A stretch of 64,000 nt of DNA from Asterias amurensis (Eukaryota; Echinodermata; Asteroidea; Forcipulatida; Asteriidae), in NCBI RefSeq assembly GCF_032118995.1, contig NC_092655.1, forward strand, positions 9,911,917-9,975,916, in the 5' to 3' direction. Under the pieces are notes generated by a model. The model saw only the letters and a list, made by a program, of their open reading frames with translations, was not told where the DNA came from and did no database searches. Below, piece after piece: positions 54,101 through 60,169 of this stretch (its first letter is position 1; each line of letters opens with the position of its first letter). A program made the position numbers and the translations under genes.

Positions 54101-54927
54101 ATATACTCATGAAATTCTACATCAGTGTTTGGGTGAAAAGTATAATCTTTAAACCATTACTGTCTTCTCTAAAGACGTACAGGGTATAGACGATGTGACC
54201 TGCGACATCACATGTTTAAAAAAGAGCCACAGAGCCTGGACTTCCTGAAGGAAACGATTTGTACACAGTCTAATGGAAGGAAACATAAAATCTTATATTT
54301 AACGGAGATTGCACTGTCTAATTCTTATCAACTTTGGATATGATGAAAGGGGGCACATCTCAAAACTTGTCCAGCTTTTACTTTCATAACTCAGATTTCT
54401 GTGGAAACTATGACACAAAATGTCAACTTTCCACTATGACCAGAGCAGTATCTTGCCTGCCAGAAAATCCAAAGAATGTGCAAGGTAACATTTATTGTAA
54501 ACAAAGTTCACATGGTCTATACTGATTGAAACCTTAAAACCAATGGCTCTTGTCAGAGCCAATGTTCCTCCCATAAGAGATTTACACATGGTTGTACCAA
54601 CAAGTTTACTAATTAAAGTTACTTCTTAACGTTTGTAAGTATTAAACCTAAGTGTTAAATTATCTCCTTTCAATGTTATTTTGGTAGGGTGTGCTTGTGG
54701 GTGTCATGTTCTGTGCCCGACGTGAAGAGGTTCGAGTGGCAATTGCCCCATATCTGAGACGTATCTGCTGTGGGCGTGAATGTCGATTGCCCATCCATCG
54801 CGATGAGAAGCCTACTAGTCTAACAACATCTCAGACTGCACCTATTACCATGTCTACCGCTCCAACCACTAACTTAGACATATCGGTATCTGCAGCACCT
54901 CGTGAGGCAGAGACGGAGATACGCTAA
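26003..54927 (+). CDS. adhesion GPCR gene copy B (NIDO/HYR/SRCR/HormR/GAIN-7TM), about 25 exons
   Basis: Multi-exon gene assembled by eye from splice sites and domain continuity. Predicted order: signal peptide, NIDO, HYR, NIDO, HYR, HYR, half HYR, SRCR (two exons), four HYR, hormone-receptor motif (two exons), GAIN (four exons, the last with the GPS), seven-helix region (five exons), last helix end plus tail. My exon lengths sum to 5,658 nt, an exact multiple of three, and every junction is phase-compatible. The seven-helix part has adhesion/secretin-family hallmarks: LHYL in TM3 and a Cys before TM5. The family role is a plasma-membrane receptor that senses matrix or cell-surface ligands and is activated by a tethered peptide after the GPS. 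No ligand can be inferred. The double NIDO and some HYR exons may be alternatively spliced; RNA evidence is needed for exact structure. Confidence 0.8.
26412..26465 (+). CDS. possible mini-exon: HYR tail cassette, upstream of NIDO 1
   Basis: 54-nt open segment with acceptor ccatctcag and donor gtttgt, phase 1-1. It encodes [19 protein letters not shown], which matches only the last strands of the HYR modules seen later (SVGDTEV...NFCNFTVTV). Copies at 31,957 and 59,631 keep both splice sites and the open frame. It could be a real optional exon between the signal peptide and NIDO, or a decaying HYR relic. Confidence 0.4.
26557..26944. mobile_element. TTAA-family MITE, inverted, in intron 1 of copy B
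   Basis: Left ttaaaggcagttgacactat, right tagtgtccactgcctttaa; the interior is the reverse of the 45,902 member. Duplicates at 32,103-32,486 and 59,776-60,163. Confidence 0.8.
27409..27527 (+). CDS. copy B NIDO domain 1, exon 1
   Basis: Exon between ttcttcag and gtgagt. The first codon is split with the preceding phase-1 G (GAT, Asp); it ends in phase 0. It encodes [13 protein letters not shown], then [13 protein letters not shown], the usual opening strand of a NIDO domain just after a signal peptide. The duplicate at 32,957 differs at one codon (Ser to Val). Confidence 0.8.
28178..28561. mobile_element. TTAA-family MITE
   Basis: cttaaaggcactggacacta ... gtgtccagtgtctttaac, with central gatttcgagacctc palindrome. 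Intron before NIDO exon 2; duplicate at 33,732-34,123. Confidence 0.8.
28763..29053 (+). CDS. copy B NIDO domain 1, exon 2
   Basis: Phase 0-0 exon of 97 codons (cgcag | ... | gtgagt). It carries the NIDO core: [25 protein letters not shown] (the IAPFWAD-like motif), a YR/R-rich stretch, then [15 protein letters not shown] (the F..W.vvTW.nV motif). NIDO domains occur extracellularly in nidogen, mucin-4 and alpha-tectorin. Against the duplicate exon at 34,321 I count 12 replacement and 3 silent codon differences. Confidence 0.85.
29304..29690. mobile_element. TTAA-family MITE
   Basis: Left ggctgtggacactattggta, right agtgtccactgtctttaat. Duplicate at 34,856-35,229, shortened inside. Confidence 0.75.
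29895..29993 (+). CDS. copy B NIDO domain 1, exon 3
   Basis: Phase 0-0, 33 codons, with acceptor ttttcag and donor gttaga. It encodes [20 protein letters not shown], which matches the TFQ.VL.TDG...y.ifnY strand of NIDO domains. Too short to stand out as an ORF in this frame, but the domain match and both splice sites are clear. Confidence 0.85.
30122..30166. repeat. poly(C)-(CA)n tract (duplicate at 35,663-35,697)
   Basis: A C-run followed by (CA)n just before NIDO exon 4; the two copies differ in length, as expected for slippage. Confidence 0.9.
30206..30338 (+). CDS. copy B NIDO domain 1, exon 4
   Basis: Starts in phase 0 after attatcag and ends in phase 1 before gtaag. It encodes [17 protein letters not shown], then SNIG/TNIG-like [16 protein letters not shown]. 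These are the typical NIDO closing motifs (GfN.GDG.ay..vp.S and SN.g.pGrw.frid). A poly(C)-(CA)n tract lies in the intron just upstream. Confidence 0.85.
30431..30691 (+). CDS. copy B HYR domain 1
   Basis: Phase 1-1 exon of 261 nt. HYR (hyalin repeat) domains are Ig-like extracellular adhesion modules. Seen: opening [18 protein letters not shown]-like [28 protein letters not shown] and closing YCQFTITV. The copy at 35,962 differs by five single-base changes, all amino-acid replacing, plus a codon insertion at the 3' end. Confidence 0.85.
30995..31026 (+). pseudogene. HYR domain 3 remnant in first block, cut by MITE
   Basis: The first block keeps only the start of the exon intact at 36,517: text matching gacatt..cctccggtt, directly followed by a TTAA MITE. 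Its acceptor is mutated from cccacag to cccactg. The rest of the exon is absent after the MITE. The first block therefore contributes NIDO plus one HYR only. Confidence 0.7.
31027..31412. mobile_element. TTAA-family MITE that removed an HYR exon
   Basis: tttaaaggcagtggacacta ... tgtccactgtctttaaca. It sits about 30 bp into the first block's HYR 3 equivalent, whose remainder is missing. Confidence 0.8.
31536..31658 (+). other. weak candidate exon of unknown type
   Basis: Segment after attgcag with a possible donor gtgaga, open in the phase-1 frame. It encodes [20 protein letters not shown] and flanking residues. It lies between the two NIDO-HYR blocks and is not part of their duplication. I cannot assign a domain. 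Codon style is unremarkable and the exon may not be used. Confidence 0.2.
31957..32010 (+). CDS. possible mini-exon: HYR tail cassette, second copy
   Basis: Same 54-nt phase 1-1 cassette as at 26,412, with one replacement (Ala to Thr near its end). It lies at the head of the second NIDO-HYR block. Splice signals are intact. Use in mRNA is unknown. Confidence 0.35.
32103..32486. mobile_element. TTAA-family MITE, inverted
   Basis: Counterpart of 26,557-26,944 in the second NIDO block: ttaaagacagtggacactat ... tagtgtccactgcctttaa. Confidence 0.8.
32957..35869 (+). CDS. copy B NIDO domain 2 (four exons)
   Basis: Exons 32,957-33,075; 34,321-34,611; 35,435-35,533; 35,737-35,869, with the same sizes, phases and splice sites as NIDO 1. 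The introns are close copies too, including the composite C-run/(CA)n tract, so this is a recent tandem duplication with a period of about 5.5 kb. The block starts inside what was intron 1, so it has no promoter or signal-peptide exon. Its phase-1 entry matches the phase-1 exit of HYR 1, allowing one mRNA with two NIDO modules; skipping either block also keeps frame. Replacements cluster in exon 2 (for example VFTDY to GFRDN, WTDL to WANL). Confidence 0.8.
33732..34123. mobile_element. TTAA-family MITE
   Basis: Counterpart of 28,178-28,561 in the second NIDO block. Confidence 0.8.
34856..35229. mobile_element. TTAA-family MITE
   Basis: Counterpart of 29,304-29,690 with small internal deletions. 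Confidence 0.75.
35962..36225 (+). CDS. copy B HYR domain 2 (duplicate of HYR 1)
   Basis: Phase 1-1 HYR exon with 264 nt against 261 in HYR 1. The extra codon comes from a 3'-end change (TVG to TLAG) next to the donor gtaggt. It retains [30 protein letters not shown] and YCQFTIT. Same extracellular adhesion-module family. Confidence 0.85.
36517..36771 (+). CDS. copy B HYR domain 3
   Basis: Phase 1-1 exon of 255 nt after ccccacag. It is the most canonical HYR in the window: [12 protein letters not shown] at the start, [14 protein letters not shown] in the middle, [19 protein letters not shown] and a FNIT strand at the end. The equivalent exon in the first NIDO-HYR block was destroyed (see 30,995-31,412). 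Confidence 0.9.
36798..37569. mobile_element. TTAA-family MITE split by a foldback insertion
   Basis: MITE head 36,798-36,890 and tail 37,292-37,569 are separated by about 400 bp. The insert includes a strong hairpin (tgactcccgaggtgatcccc / ggggatcaccgagggagtca, about 36,930-37,020) and a second, gtgatagt..actatcac, at its right end. Confidence 0.75.
37738..37842 (+). CDS. copy B half HYR exon
   Basis: A 105-nt segment after ttttaacatag with possible donor gtcagt; phase 1-1. It encodes [18 protein letters not shown] and [14 protein letters not shown], the N-terminal half of an HYR like the one at 42,697 ([14 protein letters not shown]...[11 protein letters not shown]). No C-terminal half follows. 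It joins in frame to the SRCR exon. The donor is weak, so it may be a relic. Copy A has the same segment at 570-674. Confidence 0.5.
38381..38560 (+). CDS. copy B SRCR domain, first exon
   Basis: Phase 1-1, 180 nt, acceptor ccaaaacag, donor gtacga. It encodes [28 protein letters not shown] and [11 protein letters not shown], the N-terminal half of a scavenger receptor cysteine-rich domain. It ends in a Ser run encoded by (TCA)n. SRCR domains bind proteins and microbial surfaces. With the next exon the domain has six cysteines, as in group A. Confidence 0.85.
39102..39612. mobile_element. 511-bp TIR element in copy B SRCR intron
   Basis: Ends TAGTCTGGTTCCC and GGGACCAGACTA, flanked by the duplication tattccagat. 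Copy A has the uninterrupted site at about 1,913. It shares the TAGTCTKGG terminus and subterminal hairpin (gtctgg..ccagac) with the element at 13,874, so likely the same superfamily. No ORF. Confidence 0.85.
39925..40077 (+). CDS. copy B SRCR domain, second exon
   Basis: Phase 1-1, 153 nt after ccttcag, the acceptor shared with copy A; an upstream alternative cacCAG exists only in B. It encodes [20 protein letters not shown] and [17 protein letters not shown], the classic SRCR C-terminal half. Differences from copy A: seven bases in six codons, every codon altered in amino acid. Confidence 0.85.
40947..41325. mobile_element. short TIR element (copy B)
   Basis: Counterpart of 3,240-3,615, with the same inverted ends. 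Confidence 0.5.
41346..41465. mobile_element. 120-bp foldback element (copy B)
   Basis: Same hairpin as at 3,637, just before HYR 4, whose acceptor is altered. Confidence 0.85.
41510..41773 (+). CDS. copy B HYR domain 4, acceptor altered
   Basis: HYR-like exon with [33 protein letters not shown] and NFCNFTVTV. Its N-terminal part ([10 protein letters not shown]...[11 protein letters not shown]) does not resemble the usual HYR start. In copy A the acceptor is atgtag; in B a 2-bp loss gives atgta without AG. The next AG (41,517-41,518) would start the exon at 41,519 and keep phase 1, losing three codons. Donor gtgcgt is intact. Confidence 0.65.
42118..42348 (+). CDS. copy B HYR domain 5
   Basis: Phase 1-1, 231 nt, after tatacag and before gtaagc. 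It opens [16 protein letters not shown] and continues [33 protein letters not shown] and CSFEVDVV. Absent from copy A. Closely related to HYR 7 at 43,320, so it is the odd member of a two-exon HYR pair that was duplicated or lost. Confidence 0.85.
42500..42600 (+). pseudogene. HYR N-terminal relic in intron
   Basis: Text such as ctcactcatggatccttcca and the following tctctgataactttggtct parallels the start of the HYR exon at 42,697 (ctcactcatgggtccctcca ... tcggataactctggtca). Frame is not kept and no acceptor is convincing. A decayed half-HYR. Confidence 0.5.
42697..42969 (+). CDS. copy B HYR domain 6
   Basis: Phase 1-1, 273 nt, after tatttag and before gtttgt. It is a complete [61 protein letters not shown] and a final TITV strand. 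Its 3' half resembles the 3' half of copy A's single HYR at 3,803, supporting a recombinant origin of the A exon. Confidence 0.85.
43075..43165 (+). pseudogene. HYR tail relic in intron (copy B)
   Basis: Contains ttggcgataccgaggtgata and downstream text matching the NGTD..GN.NFC.. part of HYR exons, with stops and no splice frame. The copy A counterpart is 4,178-4,270. Confidence 0.55.
43320..43550 (+). CDS. copy B HYR domain 7
   Basis: Phase 1-1, 231 nt. Seen: [36 protein letters not shown], then [19 protein letters not shown]. Compared with copy A 4,447-4,677, six codons differ silently and three by replacement, so this module looks constrained. It serves as an internal contrast to the SRCR and hormone-motif exons. 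Confidence 0.85.
43575..43855 (-). mobile_element. tRNA-derived SINE (copy B)
   Basis: Counterpart of the SINE at 4,703; B-box complement gaattcgaaccca at about 43,793-43,805. Confidence 0.8.
43930..45840 (+). CDS. copy B hormone-receptor-like (HormR) domain, two exons
   Basis: Exons 43,930-44,046 (phase 1-1) and 45,713-45,840 (phase 1 to 0). The joined reading has GQC..., [25 protein letters not shown] and WEDHVVQIC, spaced like the HRM/HormR domain that precedes GAIN in many adhesion GPCRs (C, W, G..A...C, R.C, W, C). The second exon differs from copy A at 13 of 128 bases, 11 replacing an amino acid. The intron is a 1.5-kb CAA-type minisatellite. Confidence 0.75.
44200..45670. repeat. CAA-type minisatellite with 543-bp higher-order unit (copy B)
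   Basis: Repeats of roughly 100-120 bp, each beginning near atgccacacgacaacaacaa. Five monomers form a block of about 543 bp that recurs (44,268 and about 44,811). The array is open on both strands (about 520 codons each) because its codons lack stops. It lies wholly within the intron between two HormR exons. Confidence 0.9.
45902..46282. mobile_element. TTAA-family MITE, well-preserved member
   Basis: Flanked by TTAA (45,898-45,901 and 46,283-46,286). Terminal inverted repeat aggcagtggacactattggt; central palindrome ttgatgtcgagacctcagaa / aggtctcgaaatcaa. About 385 bp, no coding. TTAA target sites are typical of piggyBac and Kolobok elements. Confidence 0.85.
46287..46671. mobile_element. 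385-bp full-length foldback element
   Basis: Arms aggaacacgttgccttggat and atccaaggcaacgtgttcct, paired nearly to the centre (catttatgggagtc / gactcccataaatg). TTAA on both sides; its left TTAA is shared with the preceding MITE. Confidence 0.9.
47075..47625 (+). mobile_element. non-LTR retrotransposon 3' relic (copy B)
   Basis: Counterpart of 6,290-6,835 with the same reverse-transcriptase C-terminal motifs and stops. Confidence 0.75.
47709..49622 (+). CDS. copy B GAIN domain, exons 1-3
   Basis: Exons 47,709-47,855 (0-0), 48,709-49,093 (0-1) and 49,459-49,622 (1-0). Helical subdomain A text ([40 protein letters not shown]) is followed by beta-rich subdomain B ([34 protein letters not shown]). 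GAIN folds around the GPS and holds the tethered agonist. Almost identical to copy A: one replacement, Glu to Asp, in the 385-nt exon. Confidence 0.85.
50064..50240 (+). CDS. copy B GPS exon of the GAIN domain
   Basis: Phase 0-0, 59 codons. Four cysteines and [19 protein letters not shown], then [15 protein letters not shown]. This is the GPS autoproteolysis motif. The cleavage tripeptide reads His-Ala-Thr instead of the common His-Leu-Thr/Ser. The nucleophile Thr is present, and the peptide after it (TNFAILM) is a near-consensus tethered agonist. Identical in copy A. Confidence 0.9.
50706..51245. repeat. 107-bp CRE-containing tandem repeat, 5 units (copy B)
   Basis: Counterpart of 9,957-10,390 with one extra unit (50,818 and 50,925 are near-identical). 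Confidence 0.85.
51369..51499 (+). CDS. copy B TM1 exon
   Basis: Phase 0 to 2. Encodes a post-GPS linker and TM1: [20 protein letters not shown], then LVIYLSIR. Same as copy A 10,512-10,642. Confidence 0.9.
51813..51912 (+). CDS. copy B TM2 exon
   Basis: Phase 2 to 0, 100 nt. [20 protein letters not shown], then [13 protein letters not shown]: the intracellular loop 1 Arg/Lys cluster and TM2 of the adhesion/secretin seven-helix family. Confidence 0.9.
52604..52769 (+). CDS. copy B TM3 exon
   Basis: Phase 0 to 1. [20 protein letters not shown] and VEARNMYV. Contains the conserved Cys at the top of TM3 (ECL2 disulfide partner) and the LHY...W.A.E signature. Confidence 0.9.
53238..53304 (+). 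CDS. copy B TM4 exon
   Basis: 67 nt, phase 1 to 2, too short to be noticed as an ORF. Encodes [20 protein letters not shown], helix 4 and the start of ECL2. Acceptor ctctccag, donor gtaagt. Confidence 0.85.
53795..54065 (+). CDS. copy B TM5-TM7 exon
   Basis: Phase 2 to 0. The ECL2 Cys (YCFISPG), TM5 ([20 protein letters not shown]), the intracellular loop with [20 protein letters not shown]6 ([15 protein letters not shown]) and the start of TM7. Copy A differs by one replacement (EA to ET). Confidence 0.9.
54688..54927 (+). CDS. copy B last exon: TM7 end and cytoplasmic tail
   Basis: [20 protein letters not shown] ends TM7 and enters a short tail with RRICCGREC (possible palmitoylated Cys pair) and a Thr/Ser-rich stretch. 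The stop TAA falls in the first units of a 20-22 bp minisatellite (agagacggagatacgctaag-like). Copy A has GAA at that position, which would lengthen the tail by 17 residues. The empty site of copy A's transposon is at 54,713-54,721. Confidence 0.9.
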   Translation, partial: GVLVGVMFCARREEVRVAIAPYLRRICCGRECRLPIHRDEKPTSLTTSQTAPITMSTAPTTNLDISVSAAPREAETEIR

Positions 54928-55370
54928 GTAGAGACAGAGATTCGCCGAGTACATGTAGAGACGGAGATACCTTAAGTATAGATAGAGATAAGCTAAGCAG
55001 AGACAAACATACGCTATAAAAGTAGAGACGGAGATACGCTAAGTAGAGACGGAGAGACGCTAAGCAGAGATGAAGATACGTAGTACAGATTGAGATACGC
55101 TAAGTAGAGACAAGGATACGCCAAGTAAAGGCAGGGAGACGCCAAGAACAGACGGGGATACGCTAAGCAGAGACGGAGATACGCTTACTAGAGACAGAGG
55201 TGCGCTAAGTACAGATGCAGATTATGCCAAGTAAAGACGGCGATAAACTAACTAGAGGTTGAGATGCGCTTAGTAGAGATAGAGATACGCTGAGCAGAGA
55301 CGGACATACCCTAATTAAAGACGGACATATGCTAATTACAGACTTACAAATGCTAAGCAGAGACGAAGAT
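54903..55370. repeat. 20-22 bp minisatellite at the 3' end of copy B
   Basis: Counterpart of 16,590-17,050; its first units encode the last residues of copy B (ETEIR stop). Confidence 0.85.
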
Positions 55371-58300
55371 TTGCTATTTTAGTATAACCCTTCTTGGTTC
55401 ATCTCATAGACATCACTACTCAGACATGAGATGTTCTACCACGTGGTGTTACCACAAGTGCATCTCAAACTACTGGATCCTCTTGGAGCTACCATTACTT
55501 ACATAATAATGAGATCTTCAACCACGTGATGTTGTTGTTTACAAATGTTCATGCTTGGAAATGTTTTGATCAGTATACAGTGAAATGGTGTAGTAAAATA
55601 ATTCTTGATGGGTATCAGAAATGAACCCTCTTCAGCATTATCATATAGTGGTAGATATAATATTCAGTCAGTTAATGTAATCAAGACAAAATAAGGAGTA
55701 TAATGGTGAAGTTAACTAAGGGACAAGATTTCGTACATTTACATGAAACAAGCACTTTATCCAACCAACTAATAAACCTGTCAAAAAGGTGAACCATTTA
55801 AAAGCAGTTTTGGTGTTGCCACTCTGTCAGGCATTTTGTATAGTTTGTATGTATCCAAAATGGACTCTCTAATAAACTACAGTAGCCATTGCATTGTCTT
55901 CGTCCGGTGAAAGATATATTCAGTCAATTAATGTAATCAAGACAACATAAGGAGTATAGTGGAGAAGTTAATGATTGTAAGACAATCTGAAAACAGTCGC
56001 CGCCCGAAAAAATTAACAGTCGCAGGAGTAGAACGATTTTAACTTGTACGACGTGATCTCGATGGTCGGGAACCAATCGCAGGCGCATGATTTCTCAGTT
56101 GTTGTGACCCGAGCATATTTTGTCTAGGTGTTGCCGACGGTTTGCTAAGGGGGCACAAAATTTAAGGTTGACCTGTGGCCGGCTTAAGAGAGGCAAAATG
56201 TCTTCCATGTGCCAATAGAGGTAATTTGTACAGTATTTTGCAGCATAGGATTATAACCCACTACATCATTATTAACAAAGTACCGGACTGGTTATTATAA
56301 CAAAAGCACCTGAATTGGTTCAAAATAATTATTACTAAATTATTATACATATCTGGTAGGTAACCAAGAAAGCCTCAAGTGAACTTAAAGGGACACGTAT
56401 ATAAATCGAGGTGGGGCAACGCAGGGTTTTAGAGTGAAGGTTGAATATCTAGCATTGTTTCTCTTACCTTTGGTCGTTTAGCCAGTAGATCTTCTTCAGC
56501 CATCTGGTCACAGTGTCTTCAGTACATCTCACTAGAAAGCTGTTTTTAAAAAAGTATGGAGTTTCCATAAATGTTACCTAATTAAATGGCAGATTCTCGA
56601 TAGATTAAAAAAGGGGGAAATAACGTCTACCATTTTTTCAATTAGGTCAATCGCACAAGGAAATCTTCAAAAGTGGAGGTCGGATAAACGCCCGTTTTTC
56701 TTACTTTGTCCAAAAGTGACCTCCAATCTGTCCACAATTTTTGCTCTGCAAAAAGTATGAAATCAATATTTCAACTGAGATCTACACGTTTTCCCAACGC
56801 CACCTGGCTGCATGTATCCAATGCCAGTCGTGTAAATCTGACAGGGGCGGAGCCGGCAACACATGGTTAAAAGTGGAGGTCGAATTTAATAATAATAATA
56901 ACAATAACAAATAATAATAATAAAAGTTAATTCTTTTATAGTGCATTTCATAACTGAAAGAAATACCAATGCGCTTTACAAAAACCAAAATGCAAAGAGC
57001 AACAAATTAACAATAAATAAACTACTAATAGGCAAACGAAAGGATTAACTGAACAATAGGCAATGGAAAACAAGATTTTAGAATCTTAGGCCCCCATCGT
57101 GATTTATCGAGCGTACGTCAAACGACGCATACAAAGTTGTCGTAGCACAAAATAAAGCGAGTTTTCGGAACATGCTGTGCAACAGATAATCTACTGTTTT
57201 TACCACCGATTTGGGGAGTAACACAGCGTCGGCCTCTCTCTTTCTATCTACCTCCATGCTCATATCAATTAATTCTCATGTAAACTTTCTGGTCAACATC
57301 CGCCGTGGCGCGCGCCCCGCGTGACGAAGTCCCCCGATAAAACATCCAATTTTATATGTTATCCTTTCTCTGGAACCCTATACAAACTAAACTAATAGAA
57401 ACGGTAAATTTATTTGTCTTTAATAACTACTCCTACGTCCTCTTACTTATTTCACTTTTAGAAAACATTTGCCTTGTTATTTTGAGGAGCACTTTTAGAA
57501 AACATTTGCCTTGTTATTTTGAGGGTTTGTACGTCCAGTTTGGTTAATTTTGTATGGAGAAATTCGTAAAAAAGTATAGTACCCGATTCAGCCGCACATG
57601 AGGGCTCAACCCGACGGCCGATTGCTTAATACCGTAAAACGGATTTGGCAAATGCACATCCTGAGTCCTGACCAAACTGCTTTAAGTTCTAACAATTTTG
57701 TTGCTTCAGAACCTTGACCAATGGAATGTTCGTCACTGCTTCAAAACAGCCGTTGATGTTTCACAAAGTTCGTAACTCTGAAAGCATACTGTTCTTAAAT
57801 GGTAATTTCGTGTACTCTTTTGAAGAACTGGCAAAACCTATATGAAAAGAATCAGTAATGTTTTCACTTTCTTCTTGAAAATGATGCAACTTTTGCGTGT
57901 ATACGTTCTGTATGTGGGGGGATGACATATAATACGGACTGTACCACCAATGGTACAGGGTTATTTTTATATGGAACAAATAAAGTTATTAACAACAATT
58001 GGTTGCTGTTTGATGCGTTTAAAAAATGCTGGAAAGTTGATTAGGCTTAGCGCCTACATGAGTGACTTAATTATAATAAACACATCCTGTACAGATGCAT
58101 GTGGCCCATATCAAAACCAGACAACCACACATGTAAGGAGATATCGCTCGTGACTCCAGCCAATCATACGGCTTCCCCCTTCGACCAACAGGTGGCCCTT
58201 ATCAAAACCAGACAACCACACATGTAAGGAGATATCGCTCGTGACTCCAGCCAATCAGAAAACTCGTAAGAGGGAGTTCGGGTCAGGGTTTTGTAGACTT

Positions 58301-58400
58301 GCAACCCGACGTCTGAAACGACACAACCATGTTGAATTCCACAAGGATGCCATGCCACTGGACCTTCTAATTTTAATCCAAGATGGCGCGGGTTACGGCT
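54928..58400. other. 3' flank of copy B, no gene recognised
   Basis: Up to 57,072 it parallels copy A's flank without the 3.6-kb element. From 57,073 it differs: 57,073-57,260 resembles 62,300-62,460, and a 42-bp tandem duplication (cacttttagaaaacatttgc...) is at 57,447-57,527. A 94-bp duplication (aaaccagacaaccacacatg...) is at 58,097-58,256. No supported coding. Confidence 0.7.
55771..55776 (+). terminator. possible polyadenylation signal, copy B
   Basis: AATAAA about 850 bp after the stop. The same hexamer in copy A lies at 21,085, pushed away by the 3.6-kb insertion. It is one of several A/T-rich candidates, so weak. Confidence 0.25.
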
Positions 58401-58504
58401 TTAATAGTATAGATTTACAAATTGTCGTATACTGTATGCGACTATCCACCCGTGTGTACATGTAAATGGAATGAAGGCTGGAACCCAAACAACCCTTTAG
58501 GCTC

Positions 58505-58800
58505 TTGAAAAAATTTCGCCACAAATATGCAAACTATGCGACAAAGTATGCGACAAGGTATGGGATAAAATGTTCGACATCACAAATATTTGCAAAGATG
58601 TTTGCAAAGATATTTGCGACATCGCAAATATCTGCAAAGATATTTGCAAAGATATTTTCGACATCACAAATATTTGCAAAGATATTTGCAAAGATATTTG
58701 CGACATCGCAAATATTTGCAAAGATATTTGCAAAGATATTTACGACATCGCAAATATTTGCAAAGTTATTTGCGATGTGCGATGTCCCTTCAGGGCCGCC
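58505..58800. repeat. GCAAATATTTGC minisatellite upstream of copy C
   Basis: Expanded counterpart of 25,395-25,585: repeated gcaaatatttgcaaagatat units with cgacatc spacers, ending gcgatgtcccttcagggccg. Confidence 0.85.
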
Positions 58801-59105
58801 ATACTTTAGGGGGAAAAAAACAGTTTGTATTTTTTTTTGTTTTACTTAAGCAAGCAACTATTGTTGGGAGAATCCAACTGTGCTGCGACAAGATATGGGG
58901 GCCTTAGTTATTCGAACTTATTGAATCAATAAGTGAAGACTTCCTACAAGGGTATTTAAATGTAGAAACTGAATAAGCTAGGTTTCCTTCCTCGTAAAAC
59001 TGTTTACATTTATTTGGAGTTTGGCACATCAACTCTACTTCCTCTTTTTTCTAAAAAACTTGGCAGCCAATAAATATATTTATTTGTTTTTACACAGTCA
59101 AGGGC

Positions 59106-59114
59106 TATATAAAA
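59106..59114 (+). promoter_or_regulatory. TATA box of copy C
   Basis: Same TATATAAAA and flanks as copy B, 125 bp before the usable ATG of copy C. Confidence 0.6.
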
Positions 59115-59238
59115 GCAATGATCATACTGGGCATTACACGATTGTGGTTTGAATGTACTATGGGGGACAGTCGTGTCCCAATGAGTTTATACAACGACTG
59201 TGCGTCTTCATAGAGTCGAGAATGATGGCACCCCACCA

Positions 59239-59296
59239 ATGACCATCCTCTTGCTGGCAGTATGTCTGCTGGTCACTGCATCAAATGCTCAAGACG
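59239..59296 (+). CDS. copy C exon 1 (signal peptide), 5' fragment of gene
   Basis: [19 protein letters not shown], then G|gtaag. A 1-bp loss upstream breaks the start used in copy B: ATGATGGCACCCCACCAATGA at 59,222 now stops after six codons. The signal peptide would have to start at the internal ATG, in a different frame and overlapping the short upstream ORF. The gene is interrupted in intron 1 by repeats, and no NIDO exon is seen by 64,000. Confidence 0.6.
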
Positions 59297-59630
59297 GTAA
59301 GTTGTTTCTACTCCTGATTAAGATTTTATCCAATACCTTATATTATTCGGATTATCAAACATGTATGCAGTTGTCATTTAAATTCAAATCCAGGCCGTTT
59401 GGTTATTTATCAAGTGTTTAAACTTTGTCTGATGCTGGTATTTACGGGCCGTTCTTGTCTTCCTTACTTTTTGCTAAGAGGCGTAACCAACACCGATCGG
59501 GATTAAACCATTTCCTTTTTATTTCCTGGTGACCAATAAGTTCATTCAATATGCATTGCTATAAGCAGTCCATTGGAATCGATTGTTTGGTCTGATTTCT
59601 TTGTGTAAAACAAGTGTTTTCCCATCTCAG

Positions 59631-59684
59631 TTGGAGATATCGAGGTGAACAAGAATTATTGTCATTTCACCATCAGAGTCACAG
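59631..59684 (+). CDS. possible mini-exon: HYR tail cassette, copy C
   Basis: Third copy of the 54-nt phase 1-1 cassette, with intact ccatctcag acceptor and gtttgt donor. Followed by a TTAA MITE and then the Helitron-like end. Confidence 0.35.
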
Positions 59685-59775
59685 GTTTGTGTTTGGCTTC
59701 CTAATACTACTGACAGTTTGTTTATATTTTTCTTTATCTGAATTTCTTGCACTTCAATTTTAATATTGTGCAGTT

Positions 59776-60163
59776 TTTAAAGGCAGTTGACACTATTGGT
59801 AAATATCAAAGACTAGCCTTCACAGTTGGTGTATCTCAACATATGCATATAATAACAAACCTGTGAAAATTTGAGCTCAATCGGTCATCGAACTTGCGAG
59901 ATAATAATGAAAGGAAAAAACACCCTTGTCACACGAAGTTGTGTGCGTTTAGATGGTTGATTTCGAGACCTCAAGTTCTAAATCTGAGGTCTCGAAATTA
60001 AATTCGTGGAAAATTACTTCTTTCTCGAAAACTATGGCACTTCAGAGGCGGCCGTTTCTCACAATGCTTTATACCATCAACCTCTCCCCATTACTCCCCA
60101 CCAATAAAGGTTTTATTCGAATAATTATTTTGAGTAGATACCAATAGTGTCCACTGCCTTAAA
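59776..60163. mobile_element. TTAA-family MITE, inverted, copy C
   Basis: Third copy of the intron-1 MITE; ends next to the Helitron-like terminus. Confidence 0.8.
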
Positions 60164-60169
60164 GTATAA

